From Clostridiaceae bacterium (GTDB taxonomy: Bacteria; Bacillota; Clostridia; Lachnospirales; Lachnospiraceae), in the NCBI GenBank assembly GCA_009911065.1, contig QXWR01000025.1, positions 17,942 through 81,941 of the forward strand: DNA of 64,000 bases. The letters are read 5' to 3'. The position numbers were made by a program, and so were the translations under genes. The notes under the pieces are model-generated. The model searched no databases. It was not told the origin of the DNA and saw only the letters and a program-made list of their open reading frames with translations. Shown here piece after piece: positions 53,866 through 62,530 of the stretch; position 1 is the stretch's first letter; every line of letters starts with the position of its first letter.

Positions 53866-53942
53866 ATAAAATCTCACTTCTCACAAATTATATAATATCG
53901 CAACCGCCGGAATCTTGGCAAGGCACTGGTGTTTCATTGCAT

Positions 53943-55130
53943 TTATCTTGAAGTCTCAGCTGCTCTGCCGTCCAGACGATTCACGAACCGTTCCAGCCGC
54001 CCCAAAGCCTCTTTAAGGTTTTTCAGAGAATAGGCGTAGGAAATTCTCAAATACCCCTCTCCGCTGTCTCCAAACGCAGTTCCCGGCACTACTGCCACCT
54101 TTTCTTCCTTGAGCAGCCGATTGGCAAATTCATCAGAAGTCATGCCAAACCGCTGAATGCTGGGGAACGTATAAAATGCGCCCAAAGGCTCGAAACAGTC
54201 CAGCCCCATTTTTTCAAAAGAGTGAAGCAAATAGCGCCTCCGCTGGTCGTAGGACTCGCACATAGTTCTCACATCTTCATCGCTGTTTCTTAGGGCATCC
54301 ACTGCTGCATACTGGCTGGTAGTGGGTGCGCACATAATAGCAAACTGATGAATTTTCAACATCTGTTTTAAGATAATCTCCGGTGCGCAGGCGTATCCCA
54401 GCCGCCATCCGGTCATGGCAAATGCCTTGGAAAAACCGTTGATCAAAACCGTCCGCTCCCTCATTCCAGGGAGAGAGGCGATGGATACATGGGCCTCTTC
54501 TCCATAAGTTAGTTCCCCGTAAATTTCATCAGACAGGACGAACAAATCATGTTCTTCCACAATCTTTGCAATCTCCACCAGCTCTTCCCGCCGCATGATT
54601 GCGCCGGTAGGATTGTTCGGAAACGGCATGACCAGAATTTTGGTCTTTGGCGTAATCTTTTCCAACAGCTTTTCTGGGGTGAGACGAAACTCATCCTTTT
54701 CTTCCAGCTCAATGGGTACTGCCTCGCCTCCTGCCAGAACCGTACAGGGAACATAGGAGACAAAGCTGGGCTGAGGCACTAGTACCTGGTCTCCCGGGTC
54801 CAGCATGGCACGCATGGCAATGTCAATGGCTTCACTGCCGCCCACTGTCACCATAATCTCTCGATCCGGGTCATACTCCACATCATATTTACGTTTTTGA
54901 TAATTATGTATCTCCACCCGCAACTCCCGCAGACCAGAGTTGGCTGTATAAAAGGTGCGCCCTTTTTCCAGAGAGTAAATCCCCTCTTCCCGAATATGCC
55001 ATGGGGTATCAAAGTCTGGCTCGCCTACGCCTAAAGAAATGGCGTCCTTCATTTCGCTGACAATATCAAAAAACTTACGGATTCCAGATGGAGGAATCGT
55101 CACAATCTTCTCTGACAATGGGTTTCTCAC
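53943..55130 (-). CDS. PLP-dependent class I/II aminotransferase
   Basis: 395 residues. The Schiff-base lysine is K235 in NGFSKAFAMTGWRLGY. Other markers are ISLGVGEPDFDTP, YTANSGLRELR, MPFPNNPTGAI and LSDEIYGELTY, with RISYAYS for the carboxylate-binding Arg. It resembles the MalY/AspC-like group with an aromatic or aspartate substrate, which cannot be settled by eye. The start is GTG 55128-55130, overlapping the lrp stop (GTGA). It is the last gene of a coupled operon and ends at the terminator 53828-53865. Confidence 0.92.
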   Translation of the reverse strand: MRNPLSEKIVTIPPSGIRKFFDIVSEMKDAISLGVGEPDFDTPWHIREEGIYSLEKGRTFYTANSGLRELRVEIHNYQKRKYDVEYDPDREIMVTVGGSEAIDIAMRAMLDPGDQVLVPQPSFVSYVPCTVLAGGEAVPIELEEKDEFRLTPEKLLEKITPKTKILVMPFPNNPTGAIMRREELVEIAKIVEEHDLFVLSDEIYGELTYGEEAHVSIASLPGMRERTVLINGFSKAFAMTGWRLGYACAPEIILKQMLKIHQFAIMCAPTTSQYAAVDALRNSDEDVRTMCESYDQRRRYLLHSFEKMGLDCFEPLGAFYTFPSIQRFGMTSDEFANRLLKEEKVAVVPGTAFGDSGEGYLRISYAYSLKNLKEALGRLERFVNRLDGRAAETSR

Positions 55131-55609
55131 GGTGTAATCAACATCCTTTCATCCTGAACCTGGTCGCAGAGAACGGTTCCGTGGTCCTTATATTTTTTCA
55201 GTACAAAGTGAGTCGCTGTGCTTAAAACCGAATCTAAAGGAGCCAGCTTATCTGATACAAACTGAGCCACCTGACGCATGGTCTTTCCTTCTAAAATCAC
55301 CGTAAAATCATAGGCGCCGGACATTAAATACACCGCATTTACTTCGCTGTACTGGTAAATCCGCTCGGCCAGCTTGTCAAATCCCATTCCCCGCTGTGGA
55401 GTCACTTTTACTTCAATTAAAGCAACCACTTTTTCATTGCTGGTATTTTCCCAGTTGATCAGCGTGTGGTATCCACAGATAATGTTCTCTTTTTCCATGT
55501 CAGCAATCTCATTTGCTACCGCAGTTTCGCTCTCTCCCAGCAAAACCGCCAGATCCCGGATGTCTATCCGGCTGTTTTTCTCAATCACTGCCAAAATTTT
55601 TTCTCTCAT
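55127..55609 (-). CDS. Lrp/AsnC-family transcriptional regulator
   Basis: 160 residues. The N-terminal helix-turn-helix (RIDIRDLAVLLGESETAVANEI, shortened) is followed by the RAM ligand-binding domain: VVALIEVKVTPQRGMGFD, VYLMSGAYDFTVILEG. It would bind an amino acid and control the operon. It overlaps the upstream gene by 4 bases (ATGA) and the aminotransferase by 4, so all three are translationally coupled. Confidence 0.9.
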   Translation of the reverse strand: MREKILAVIEKNSRIDIRDLAVLLGESETAVANEIADMEKENIICGYHTLINWENTSNEKVVALIEVKVTPQRGMGFDKLAERIYQYSEVNAVYLMSGAYDFTVILEGKTMRQVAQFVSDKLAPLDSVLSTATHFVLKKYKDHGTVLCDQVQDERMLITP

Positions 55610-56193
55610 AATGGATTGCCTCCTTCAATTTCTGTAACCGTAACGAGTTCTTTCCAATTAGGGATTACCTGCTGCAGTTCGTCTGGCTGAGGGCGGTTTA
55701 AATAGCCCTGCTCTCCGCCAACTCTTACCATCCGGGCAATTCCCTTTATGACAGTCCCAATTACAGCTGCCGCAATTTTTTGTTCTGACAGCATCTGTAC
55801 CGTTCTGCCTCCGTTATCGCATGTAAGGAGCCAGCAGCCAGAACTATACAATCGGTAAGGGTTCAGTCCAAACTGCTCGCAAACCTCGATGGTTCCCTGG
55901 AGAAGTGGAATCTGACGTAATGAAAAGTCTACCCCAAGCCGGTATCTTCCAGACAGATTCCAGACAGATTCCAGAATACCTCCCTGACCAGAAGCCTCCC
56001 ATGCTGTAGCTCCTAAAGATGTCCAGTCCCCTGGAGGCAAAAGGATTTCTGCCGGATCTGTAAAACGCTCTAACTGATTGAGATAATCAGCAGAATACCG
56101 GCTTTTAAGCTGGGATTTTCTGGCTGCCACAATCATTCGGCTTCCTGCCAGACCGGCATAACCTGCCGCAACTAAATCCTGCCCTGTTTTCAT
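55606..56193 (-). CDS. Stand-alone AIR-synthase C-terminal domain protein (HypE/PurM-like half)
   Basis: 195 residues. It aligns by eye with only the C-terminal domain of AIR-synthase-related proteins such as HypE and SelD: VAAGYAGLAGSRMIVAA opening, GQGGILESVWNLSGRYRLG in place of the EGGI-type loop, and IPLLQGTIEVCEQFGLNPYRLYSSGCWL. The N-terminal ATP-binding half is missing, so a normal PurM-type ATPase active site cannot form. The start at 56193 has AGAGAGG 8 bases upstream; a start at 56217 would be weaker. It is the first gene of the operon with lrp and the aminotransferase. Function unknown; degeneration or a binding role are both possible. Confidence 0.65.
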   Translation of the reverse strand: MKTGQDLVAAGYAGLAGSRMIVAARKSQLKSRYSADYLNQLERFTDPAEILLPPGDWTSLGATAWEASGQGGILESVWNLSGRYRLGVDFSLRQIPLLQGTIEVCEQFGLNPYRLYSSGCWLLTCDNGGRTVQMLSEQKIAAAVIGTVIKGIARMVRVGGEQGYLNRPQPDELQQVIPNWKELVTVTEIEGGNPL

Positions 56194-56231
56194 CCTTTTT
56201 GCCTCTCTTCTATTCAAACATTTCCACTTTT

Positions 56232-57827
56232 TTATACACCTGGTCCCGCTGGGGCCGGCGCTTCTGCCGGATTTGGAGCCGGGGTTTCTGCCGGTGCAGC
56301 AGGGGCCGGTGCCGGAGTCTCGGCGGGAGCCGGCGCTGGGGTCTCGGCAGGCGCCGACACGCCAGGACCTCCGTGGATTCCTTCTTTTGGAACATTTACC
56401 GGTTCCTGAGGAGCCGAAGATGGCTGGGGCGGTTGTTCCACAGGTGCCTGGGTCTCAGCTGGAACTGTAGTTTCCGCCGGAGCCGGAGCTGCTGCCGGAG
56501 GTCCGACCAGCACAATAGCCTTGGAAGCATTGTACGTATCGGTATGAAGAAGCGTTCTCTCTGTCTCCACTCCATCTACAGTCACTACTTTCCAGAGCCG
56601 GGACTTCACTCCCCGGTGGGCCGATTGAACCTGCCGTCTGGTTCCAGGAGCAAGGGACGGATCTACCTGTTCTGTGGGCGCTCCGGCGCTGAAAGAACTT
56701 AACGTCTCAGACACATACTCCACAGACCGATTAGCCGGACGGGTCTCTTTTCCATAAATGGTAAAAACCAGCTTCCGGTTCGCTGTATATCCTTCTACAT
56801 AAATAGGGGTGCTGTAATTGTTCGTAATCTTAATATCTTTTACTGTACCCGCAATCGCAGCATCCATGGATGGTTTTACATATCCTACAATCATGGAATG
56901 ATTCTGCCGCTGGGTAATCTCTAACTCTGCCCGCAATGCTGCATTGTACAGGGTTGTGGCGATTTGACAGACGCCGCCGCCAATGCTGTCCACCACTCTT
57001 CCATTTTCATAAGCAGCTGCTGTATAGTATCCATTGGCAACTGTAAACGGGTGCATACATTCATATCCAGACAGAGTCTCTCCCGGCATAAGCACATGGC
57101 CATTGATTTTGGCCGCGCCGTTGCTTAAATTTCCAGACCGGGAAGAACCGCTGCTGCTGAAATCCGTGGAAAAAGTTCCAAGCACATCACTGATGGACGC
57201 CAAATCTTCCTCCATAATATCCGGATCTTTTTCTGAAATCACCGCTGTAACTGCCACTTCATCTCCGGAATGATTCATCAAAGCTGTATCCAAAGCCAAC
57301 TTTGTGGCTGCTGTGTCCACCACTTTTCCGGACACTCCCGGCGTAATCCGAAAAGTCCCATCTACCCGTTCAATCGTTGCGTTTTGGGGTTCTTCAATCA
57401 AGCCCTCGGTCTGTTCCTTAATAAAGCTGTCCACCTTTGTCTCATCCACCTGAGTTTCCAAAGGAATATGAATCGAATCTTTTTCAATGTCCTTACGGGT
57501 CATATATTGCTGCACCAAATTGCCTGATGAAGTATTTCCAATGGCTTGTTCCACCGTGTCCTTATTACTCCAGGCAGCGCCCAGGCTTTTTGCTGTCACG
57601 GACGAAACATTTCCTCCAATTTCAAGGCTCACTTTCCGGTCTGACAGACGCTTCACCTCTTCTTCAATGGCCTGATATGCCTCTTCCTCTGTCATGCCTC
57701 CCAGGCTGACTTCTCCCACATAAAATCCCTGTGGTATGGTTCTTTCCTTTCCGCTGGCTGGTGTAGCAAACATTACCGTTGCCGCTGCTACCGCCACAAA
57801 GGTATATCCGATCTTCAACTTTTTCAT
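56232..57827 (-). CDS. VanW-family cell-wall protein with Pro/Ala-rich tail
   Basis: 531 residues. A signal peptide (1-26) is followed by a putative peptidoglycan-binding domain (about 30-200, GFYVGEVSLGGMTEEEAYQAI) and a VanW domain (about 220-370, with LMPGETLSGYE, SIGGGVCQIATTLYNAAL and RQNHSMIVGYVKPSMDAAI). The C-terminal 90 residues are a low-complexity Pro/Ala/Thr tail with repeats such as PAPAETPAP, likely crossing the wall. The VanW function is not established; the family is common in Gram-positives and is not by itself evidence of vancomycin resistance. It follows a 34-residue membrane peptide gene. Confidence 0.88.
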   Translation of the reverse strand: MKKLKIGYTFVAVAAATVMFATPASGKERTIPQGFYVGEVSLGGMTEEEAYQAIEEEVKRLSDRKVSLEIGGNVSSVTAKSLGAAWSNKDTVEQAIGNTSSGNLVQQYMTRKDIEKDSIHIPLETQVDETKVDSFIKEQTEGLIEEPQNATIERVDGTFRITPGVSGKVVDTAATKLALDTALMNHSGDEVAVTAVISEKDPDIMEEDLASISDVLGTFSTDFSSSGSSRSGNLSNGAAKINGHVLMPGETLSGYECMHPFTVANGYYTAAAYENGRVVDSIGGGVCQIATTLYNAALRAELEITQRQNHSMIVGYVKPSMDAAIAGTVKDIKITNNYSTPIYVEGYTANRKLVFTIYGKETRPANRSVEYVSETLSSFSAGAPTEQVDPSLAPGTRRQVQSAHRGVKSRLWKVVTVDGVETERTLLHTDTYNASKAIVLVGPPAAAPAPAETTVPAETQAPVEQPPQPSSAPQEPVNVPKEGIHGGPGVSAPAETPAPAPAETPAPAPAAPAETPAPNPAEAPAPAGPGV

Positions 57828-57848
57828 AATCTCTCCTCTTACCCCATT

Positions 57849-57953
57849 TTACCCAAACATGGTCAATGCGCCTGCCACAGTAGGTATAATCATGGCAAGT
57901 ACCAGGATAATGACAACAATGGTTGAAATAAGTTTTCTCTTTTTATTATTCAT
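57849..57953 (-). CDS. 34-residue single-pass membrane peptide
   Basis: ATG at 57951-57953 has AGAGGTGA 7 bases upstream, and the frame ends at a TAA at 57849-57851. The product starts MNNKKRKLISTIV, has a basic N-terminus and one hydrophobic helix (about 10-32), and ends ALTMFG. The strong ribosome binding site, basic head and helix make it a credible small gene. It sits between the exonuclease (gap 36 bases) and the VanW gene (gap 21), so probably in their transcript. Function unknown. Confidence 0.7.
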   Translation of the reverse strand: MNNKKRKLISTIVVIILVLAMIIPTVAGALTMFG

Positions 57954-57989
57954 TTTCAATTCACCTCTTTTGCCCTTTTATTTATAAAT

Positions 57990-58712
57990 TTACCTGATTC
58001 TGCCGTATTTTGAGATAATCTGATCGGTCAGCCGAGATACTTCATTACGGCTTAAATAGTCAATTTCCACAGGCACATCTATTTTATGATATTTTATTAA
58101 ATACCGCAAGTCCTCTTTTTGCTTTTTCGTGGCCTTCTGCTCTTTTTTTACCTTGTAAATCATGGTTTTTGCCTTAAATACTTCCAAATTGCCGCCATCT
58201 TCATTTTTTTGAAACATTTCTGCCAGTTTTTGATATAAAAAATGAGCTGCTTGGGCATCTTCCAGGGCACGGTGTTGGCACTGCCGGACCATTCCAAAAT
58301 ACCTGCATGCCGCTGTCAGATTTTTTGGCTCTTCCTTAGGCATGAAGCGGCGGCAAAGGGTCAGAGTATCCACACCCTGTTTTTCAAAGGATAATCCCTG
58401 GTTCACTGCTGCCTTTTTCAAAAAGCTGAAATCAAACAGAATCCGATGGCCCAAAAGGGGAAAATCTTTGCAAAATTCTGTGATTTCTTCGATAACCGCT
58501 TCTATATCCGGGGCATGTTCTACCATCTCATCTGTGATTCCAGTCAGTTCAACAATCTCTGGAGCCAAACTTCGCCTGGGATTTACCAGAGCGTGATACC
58601 GGGCGGCCTCCACTCCCCCAAGGACGCGGATTGCCCCAATTTCCAGAATTTTGTCTTTTTTCGGATTTAACCCTGTTGTCTCCAAATCCAATGCAATATA
58701 ATCCTGCTCCAA
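57990..58712 (-). CDS. DEDDh-family 3'-5' exonuclease (DNA polymerase III epsilon-like)
   Basis: 240 residues. The exonuclease motifs are IALDLETTGLNP (ExoI, D and E), LGHRILFDFSFL (ExoII) and HRALEDAQAAHFLY (ExoIII with H and D). After residue 175 there is a helical C-terminal extension rich in Lys (KVKKEQKATKKQKEDL). It is a free-standing exonuclease domain of the kind used in DNA or RNA processing; DNA proofreading in Firmicutes is in PolC. It is followed by the membrane peptide gene. Confidence 0.9.
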   Translation of the reverse strand: MEQDYIALDLETTGLNPKKDKILEIGAIRVLGGVEAARYHALVNPRRSLAPEIVELTGITDEMVEHAPDIEAVIEEITEFCKDFPLLGHRILFDFSFLKKAAVNQGLSFEKQGVDTLTLCRRFMPKEEPKNLTAACRYFGMVRQCQHRALEDAQAAHFLYQKLAEMFQKNEDGGNLEVFKAKTMIYKVKKEQKATKKQKEDLRYLIKYHKIDVPVEIDYLSRNEVSRLTDQIISKYGRIR

Positions 58713-58757
58713 TTTTCTCTCCTTCAGATTCTTGAGAGCGTATCTGAAAATACAGCC

Positions 58758-60815
58758 TTACTCCAAACGTTTCATAAGTGCATTTTTTGTCAAAGAATCC
58801 CGCTGTCTGTAGTCAAACATCCATATCTCTTCGCAGCGCAGCGCCTCCACATGAATCTGTGTCCCAAGTCGGTGAAGTTCTGGACAAAGCCTCCGGATTT
58901 TTTCTTTATAAGGTTTTTGATCCAAAGCAAAGATGGGACGGCTTTTGCAGTTTTCCCGAAGGTAACAGTCGCATACAAGGGCATCCGCTAAAGATGCAAA
59001 GGTATTATTTGTCAATGAATCCGCCTTTTTTTCCATAAAATGGTACAGAATTTCATATCGTGCCATACGGCTGTGATTTTTCCCTTTTAGTCCCTGAGTT
59101 TTATAGTAGGTAGCCAGCTGTTCAAACATCACAAAGGGGTCTTTAAATTCCAGGACCAGACGTCTTAATGTATGGGAAAACTGTCCGCTGTTGTAATAAA
59201 CCTCCACCATATCTTCCACTTCTTTCAGACGCCGTATCTCTTCATAGGATAGCCAATGGGTGGAAAGCACTTCATAAGGTGGTTTTTCCTCATAAAGCAA
59301 TTCATATTCTTCTGCCTTTTCATACATCAGCGAACCTTTCAGAACTTTTAAAAATCCCAGCTGAAGCTGATCTGGCTTCATGGCATACACATCACAGAAA
59401 GAGCGGTGAAAACTTTCGTAATTCTCCCAAGGAAGCCCTGCAATTAAGTCCAGGTGCTGATGAACGTTTCCTCCGGCATGAATCTGGGCCACTGCCTTTT
59501 TCAGTTTTTCCAAATCCATTTTTCGGTGAATCGCCTGTATGGTATCCGGATTGGTGCTTTGTACTCCGATTTCCAGCTGAATCAGACCTTTCCGCATTTT
59601 CCCAATCAACTCCAATTCCTCAAAATCCAGCAAATCGGCTCCGATCTCAAAATGAAAATTGGTGATTCCATTGTCATGTTCCTGAATGTACTGCCAAATG
59701 GCCATTGCATGACTTTTCTTACAGTTAAAAGTCCGGTCTACAAACTTTACCTGTTTTACTTTCTGTTTTAGAAAAAAATCAAGCTCCTGTTTTACCAGAC
59801 TCCACTGACGGAAACGAACGGATTTATCAATGGAAGACAGGCAATAACTGCAGGAAAAAGGGCAGCCCCGGCTGGTTTCGTAGTAAATTATCCGGTTCTC
59901 AAAGTCCTCAAGATTTTGGTACAGGAACGGAATTTTATTCATATCAACGATTGGGCTAGAGTCCCTAATCTGGCTGGCATTTCCATTTCCTGGCCCTGGC
60001 AGCCTGCGAACACACACGCCTAAAAGCTGGTCCATCCCACATGCTTTTAAGCTGTCTCCCACATTTTTTATTCTCGTTTCCTTTTGAGTCAAAGTTTCTT
60101 TATGAGTCGAGGTTTCCTTTTGAGCTGAAGTTTCCTTTTGAGCTGAGGTTTCCTTTTGGGGCGAAATTTTCTTTGGGGACGAAATTTCCTTTTGAGCCGA
60201 GGTTTCCTTTGAGAACGAAATTTCTGGCTGACTTGTTTTTTGCATGAATCCTTTTTGCAAATCTGCCTCCGGAAATAATGTCCCTGCCCTGTCTGCCTTT
60301 CGTACTGAAGTTCCCAGTTTTTCGTAACAGTTTAAAAGTGAAGCAAAGGTTTCCTCCCCTTCCCCTTTCATAATTCCAAGCACTTCTGGTTCTTGCTTTA
60401 AAAGCTCATAACTGTCAAAGGAAACTTCCGGACCGCCCAGCCAAATATCCGTGTCCGGCAGTATTTTATGAAGATCATGAATCAACCCCAACACAAAGGT
60501 TATGTTCCAAATGTAGCAGGAAAACCCCACAGCGTCCGGTTTCCGTTGAAAAATGTCCTCTAAAATCTGTTCTGGAAGAAAATGAATGGTATATTCCGCA
60601 ATTTCCACCTGAACCGTTCTCTTTACCTGCCCTGAACTTTTTTCATAATCCAAAGCAGATGCACAAAGGAGGCCCTGCCCTTTTGGGTATCTGCCTCCTA
60701 AATTCCCGGCGCCATCCTGCGCCTCATATATGGATTCTGCATATCTTTTCAGACTGTATACTCCTGGATTGGAATGAATATATTTGGCATTTATTGCCAC
60801 AAGCAAAAATTTCAT
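58758..60815 (-). CDS. B12-binding-domain radical SAM protein
   Basis: 685 residues. An N-terminal cobalamin-binding-like domain (1-160, AVGFSCYIWN, GGPEVSFDSYEL) is followed by an unusual hexapeptide repeat insert (199-248). The radical SAM barrel (about 310-520) has the CxxxCxxC cluster in SRGCPFSCSYCLSS (C318, C322, C325), and the DUF4080-like C-terminal region ends KNALMKRLE. It belongs to the large anaerobe class of B12/radical SAM enzymes whose substrate is unknown. The start is at the family N-terminus FLLVAINAKYIHSNPGVYSL. The exonuclease gene lies 45 bases downstream. Confidence 0.88.
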   Translation of the reverse strand: MKFLLVAINAKYIHSNPGVYSLKRYAESIYEAQDGAGNLGGRYPKGQGLLCASALDYEKSSGQVKRTVQVEIAEYTIHFLPEQILEDIFQRKPDAVGFSCYIWNITFVLGLIHDLHKILPDTDIWLGGPEVSFDSYELLKQEPEVLGIMKGEGEETFASLLNCYEKLGTSVRKADRAGTLFPEADLQKGFMQKTSQPEISFSKETSAQKEISSPKKISPQKETSAQKETSAQKETSTHKETLTQKETRIKNVGDSLKACGMDQLLGVCVRRLPGPGNGNASQIRDSSPIVDMNKIPFLYQNLEDFENRIIYYETSRGCPFSCSYCLSSIDKSVRFRQWSLVKQELDFFLKQKVKQVKFVDRTFNCKKSHAMAIWQYIQEHDNGITNFHFEIGADLLDFEELELIGKMRKGLIQLEIGVQSTNPDTIQAIHRKMDLEKLKKAVAQIHAGGNVHQHLDLIAGLPWENYESFHRSFCDVYAMKPDQLQLGFLKVLKGSLMYEKAEEYELLYEEKPPYEVLSTHWLSYEEIRRLKEVEDMVEVYYNSGQFSHTLRRLVLEFKDPFVMFEQLATYYKTQGLKGKNHSRMARYEILYHFMEKKADSLTNNTFASLADALVCDCYLRENCKSRPIFALDQKPYKEKIRRLCPELHRLGTQIHVEALRCEEIWMFDYRQRDSLTKNALMKRLE
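60072..60221 (-). repeat. 18-bp tandem repeats (hexapeptide ETSAQK) in the radical SAM gene
   Basis: About eight units of 18 bases encode E-T/I-S-x-x-K hexapeptides (ETSAQK, EISSPK, KISPQK, ETSTHK and so on). They fall between the B12-like and radical SAM domains and look like a length-variable linker. The charge pattern suggests a helical or disordered spacer. Confidence 0.85.
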
Positions 60816-60824
60816 ATGTCCTGC

Positions 60825-61325
60825 CTATACCTGAATCTTGATAACTCTTCCTGTCATCTCATATTGGTAATAACGAACCCCTGCTGCATTCAGCATACGT
60901 TTGGACGCCCGTACAGAAGGAGATTCCTGATATTTGTCTTCCTTGTAAATCACCGTTTTAATTCCAGCCTGAATAATCGCCTTGGCACATTCATTACAGG
61001 GAAAAAGCGTCACATACAGTTTACTGCCTTCTAAGCTGCCGCCGCGATAATTGAGAATCGCATTCAATTCACTATGAGTTACATAAAGATATTTCGCACT
61101 GTATGGGTCCTGCACTTCCTGCTCTTTCCCCCAGGGAAATTCATCATCCGAACACCCCCTGGGAAATCCGTTATATCCCATAGACAAAATCTTATTATCC
61201 GGACTGACAATACATGCCCCTACCTGAGTGTTGGGATCTTTGGAACGCATCCCGGACAAATCGGCAATTCCCATAAAATATTCATCCCATGAAATATAGT
61301 CAGCCCGCTTCCTAATATCTTCCAT
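60825..61325 (-). CDS. Deoxycytidylate deaminase
   Basis: 166 residues. The zinc-binding deaminase site is THSELNAIL (His with catalytic Glu) and FPCNECAKAII (PCxxC). DYISWDEYFMGIADL, SKDPNTQVGACIV and GYNGFPRG are typical dCMP deaminase segments. It makes dUMP from dCMP for thymidylate synthesis. The start at 61325 follows CGGAGACAGC; the longer frame to 61388 is unlikely because an extended -10 (TGTTATGAT, minus strand, plus 61384-61389) overlaps it. Confidence 0.93.
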   Translation of the reverse strand: MEDIRKRADYISWDEYFMGIADLSGMRSKDPNTQVGACIVSPDNKILSMGYNGFPRGCSDDEFPWGKEQEVQDPYSAKYLYVTHSELNAILNYRGGSLEGSKLYVTLFPCNECAKAIIQAGIKTVIYKEDKYQESPSVRASKRMLNAAGVRYYQYEMTGRVIKIQV

Positions 61326-61418
61326 TTGCTGTCTCCGATTCTTTGTTGATTTGTGATTCTGCGTTATAGATTGGTTATTCTGCATCATAACACAATCGAT
61401 CAGAAAATTCCACCCTCA

Positions 61419-62489
61419 TCACACAGAAATTTTTCGATACCCCGCGGCTTTTTGAAGCCGGTTCATAATGGCATACCCCAACTGTTCGCAGGGCAAACTT
61501 TCCGAATAAATACAGTCCACTTCCAAATCGTCAAATTCTCTTAATACGGCAAACAAATTGTGGGCTATGGTCTCCTCTCTGCTGCGGCTTCCCATACAGC
61601 GCACAATACCTTTTGAATAGAAATGTTTTGTCTCCTCTGTACAAATGATTCCCACAACCAGACCTTCTGCCATGCGCTCTTCGGTCAGTTGAGCAATCGC
61701 TTTTGGCACTTTCTCCAGGTCTCCCTCCACCAAAGTCATCTCCGCTTTTGGGGCGTAGTGCCGATATTTCATTCCTGGGGCTTTCGGACGGATATTTTCC
61801 CCCGGCGCTTTGAAAATAGCCGGATCTACCTCCACATGGCCAACTGCCTGTTCCAGCATTTCCAACGTGATTGCTCCTGGCCGAAGAAGCACAGGCACAT
61901 CTCCAGACACATCCACAATGGTAGATTCCACCCCGATTCCCACAGGACCTCCATCCAAAATCATCTCAATTTTTCCGTTCATATCCTGCCATACATGCAA
62001 GGCGGTTGTGGGGCTGGGCCGTCCGGACCGATTGGCGCTGGGAGCTGCCACCGGCACCTTTGCCAGAGCAATTAGCCTGCGGGCCAAATCTTCCGCTGGC
62101 ATTCGCACTGCCACAGTCTTTAGACCACCGGTAGTCCCATAGGGCACTCGGCTGCTTTTGGGAAATACCAGGGTGAGAGGACCGGGCCAAAACTTCTTGG
62201 CTAATTGCCTTCCTGCATCGGATATTTCTGACACCAAAGGTTCCAGTTCCTCCAGGGCAGAAATATGTACAATAAGCGGATTGTCGGAAGGTCTTCCCTT
62301 TGCTGCATAAATCTTCTTTGCCGCCTCTTCATCCAGCCCATTGGCCCCCAGCCCATAAACGGTCTCTGTGGGAAATGCCACCAGTCCGCCGGACTGAAGA
62401 ATCCGGGCTGCTTCCTGCAATGCAGCTTCCCGATTCTTTGTTTCCTGCCTTGTCTCTGCCCCTTTGACCTGAACCAACTTTGTGATCAT
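61419..62489 (-). CDS. Sua5/TsaC threonylcarbamoyl-AMP synthase
   Basis: 356 residues, the long Sua5 type. The N-terminal YrdC domain includes GGLVAFPTETVYGLGANG, AAKGRPSDNPLIVHI, WPGPLTLVF and PSANRSGRPSPT. The C-terminal Sua5 domain (about 230-356) follows KAPGMKYRHYAPKAEM. It makes threonylcarbamoyl-AMP for t6A at position 37 of ANN-decoding tRNAs. The frame starts with MITKLVQVKGA, and it lies downstream of ribU. Confidence 0.95.
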   Translation of the reverse strand: MITKLVQVKGAETRQETKNREAALQEAARILQSGGLVAFPTETVYGLGANGLDEEAAKKIYAAKGRPSDNPLIVHISALEELEPLVSEISDAGRQLAKKFWPGPLTLVFPKSSRVPYGTTGGLKTVAVRMPAEDLARRLIALAKVPVAAPSANRSGRPSPTTALHVWQDMNGKIEMILDGGPVGIGVESTIVDVSGDVPVLLRPGAITLEMLEQAVGHVEVDPAIFKAPGENIRPKAPGMKYRHYAPKAEMTLVEGDLEKVPKAIAQLTEERMAEGLVVGIICTEETKHFYSKGIVRCMGSRSREETIAHNLFAVLREFDDLEVDCIYSESLPCEQLGYAIMNRLQKAAGYRKISV

Positions 62490-62530
62490 TTCATTTCCTC
62501 TTTCTTTTCACACATACAGACTGCCGAAAA

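Noticed and set aside
53640..53867. 75-codon minus-strand frame upstream of the antitoxin
   Set aside because: It covers the promoter, the repeats and a terminator, has no ribosome binding site and a hydrophobic low-complexity translation.
56232..57827. VanW as evidence for a vancomycin-resistance cluster
   Set aside because: No vanA/B ligase, vanH or vanX lies nearby, and the VanR/VanS-like pair at 34-36 kb belongs to a separate exporter operon.
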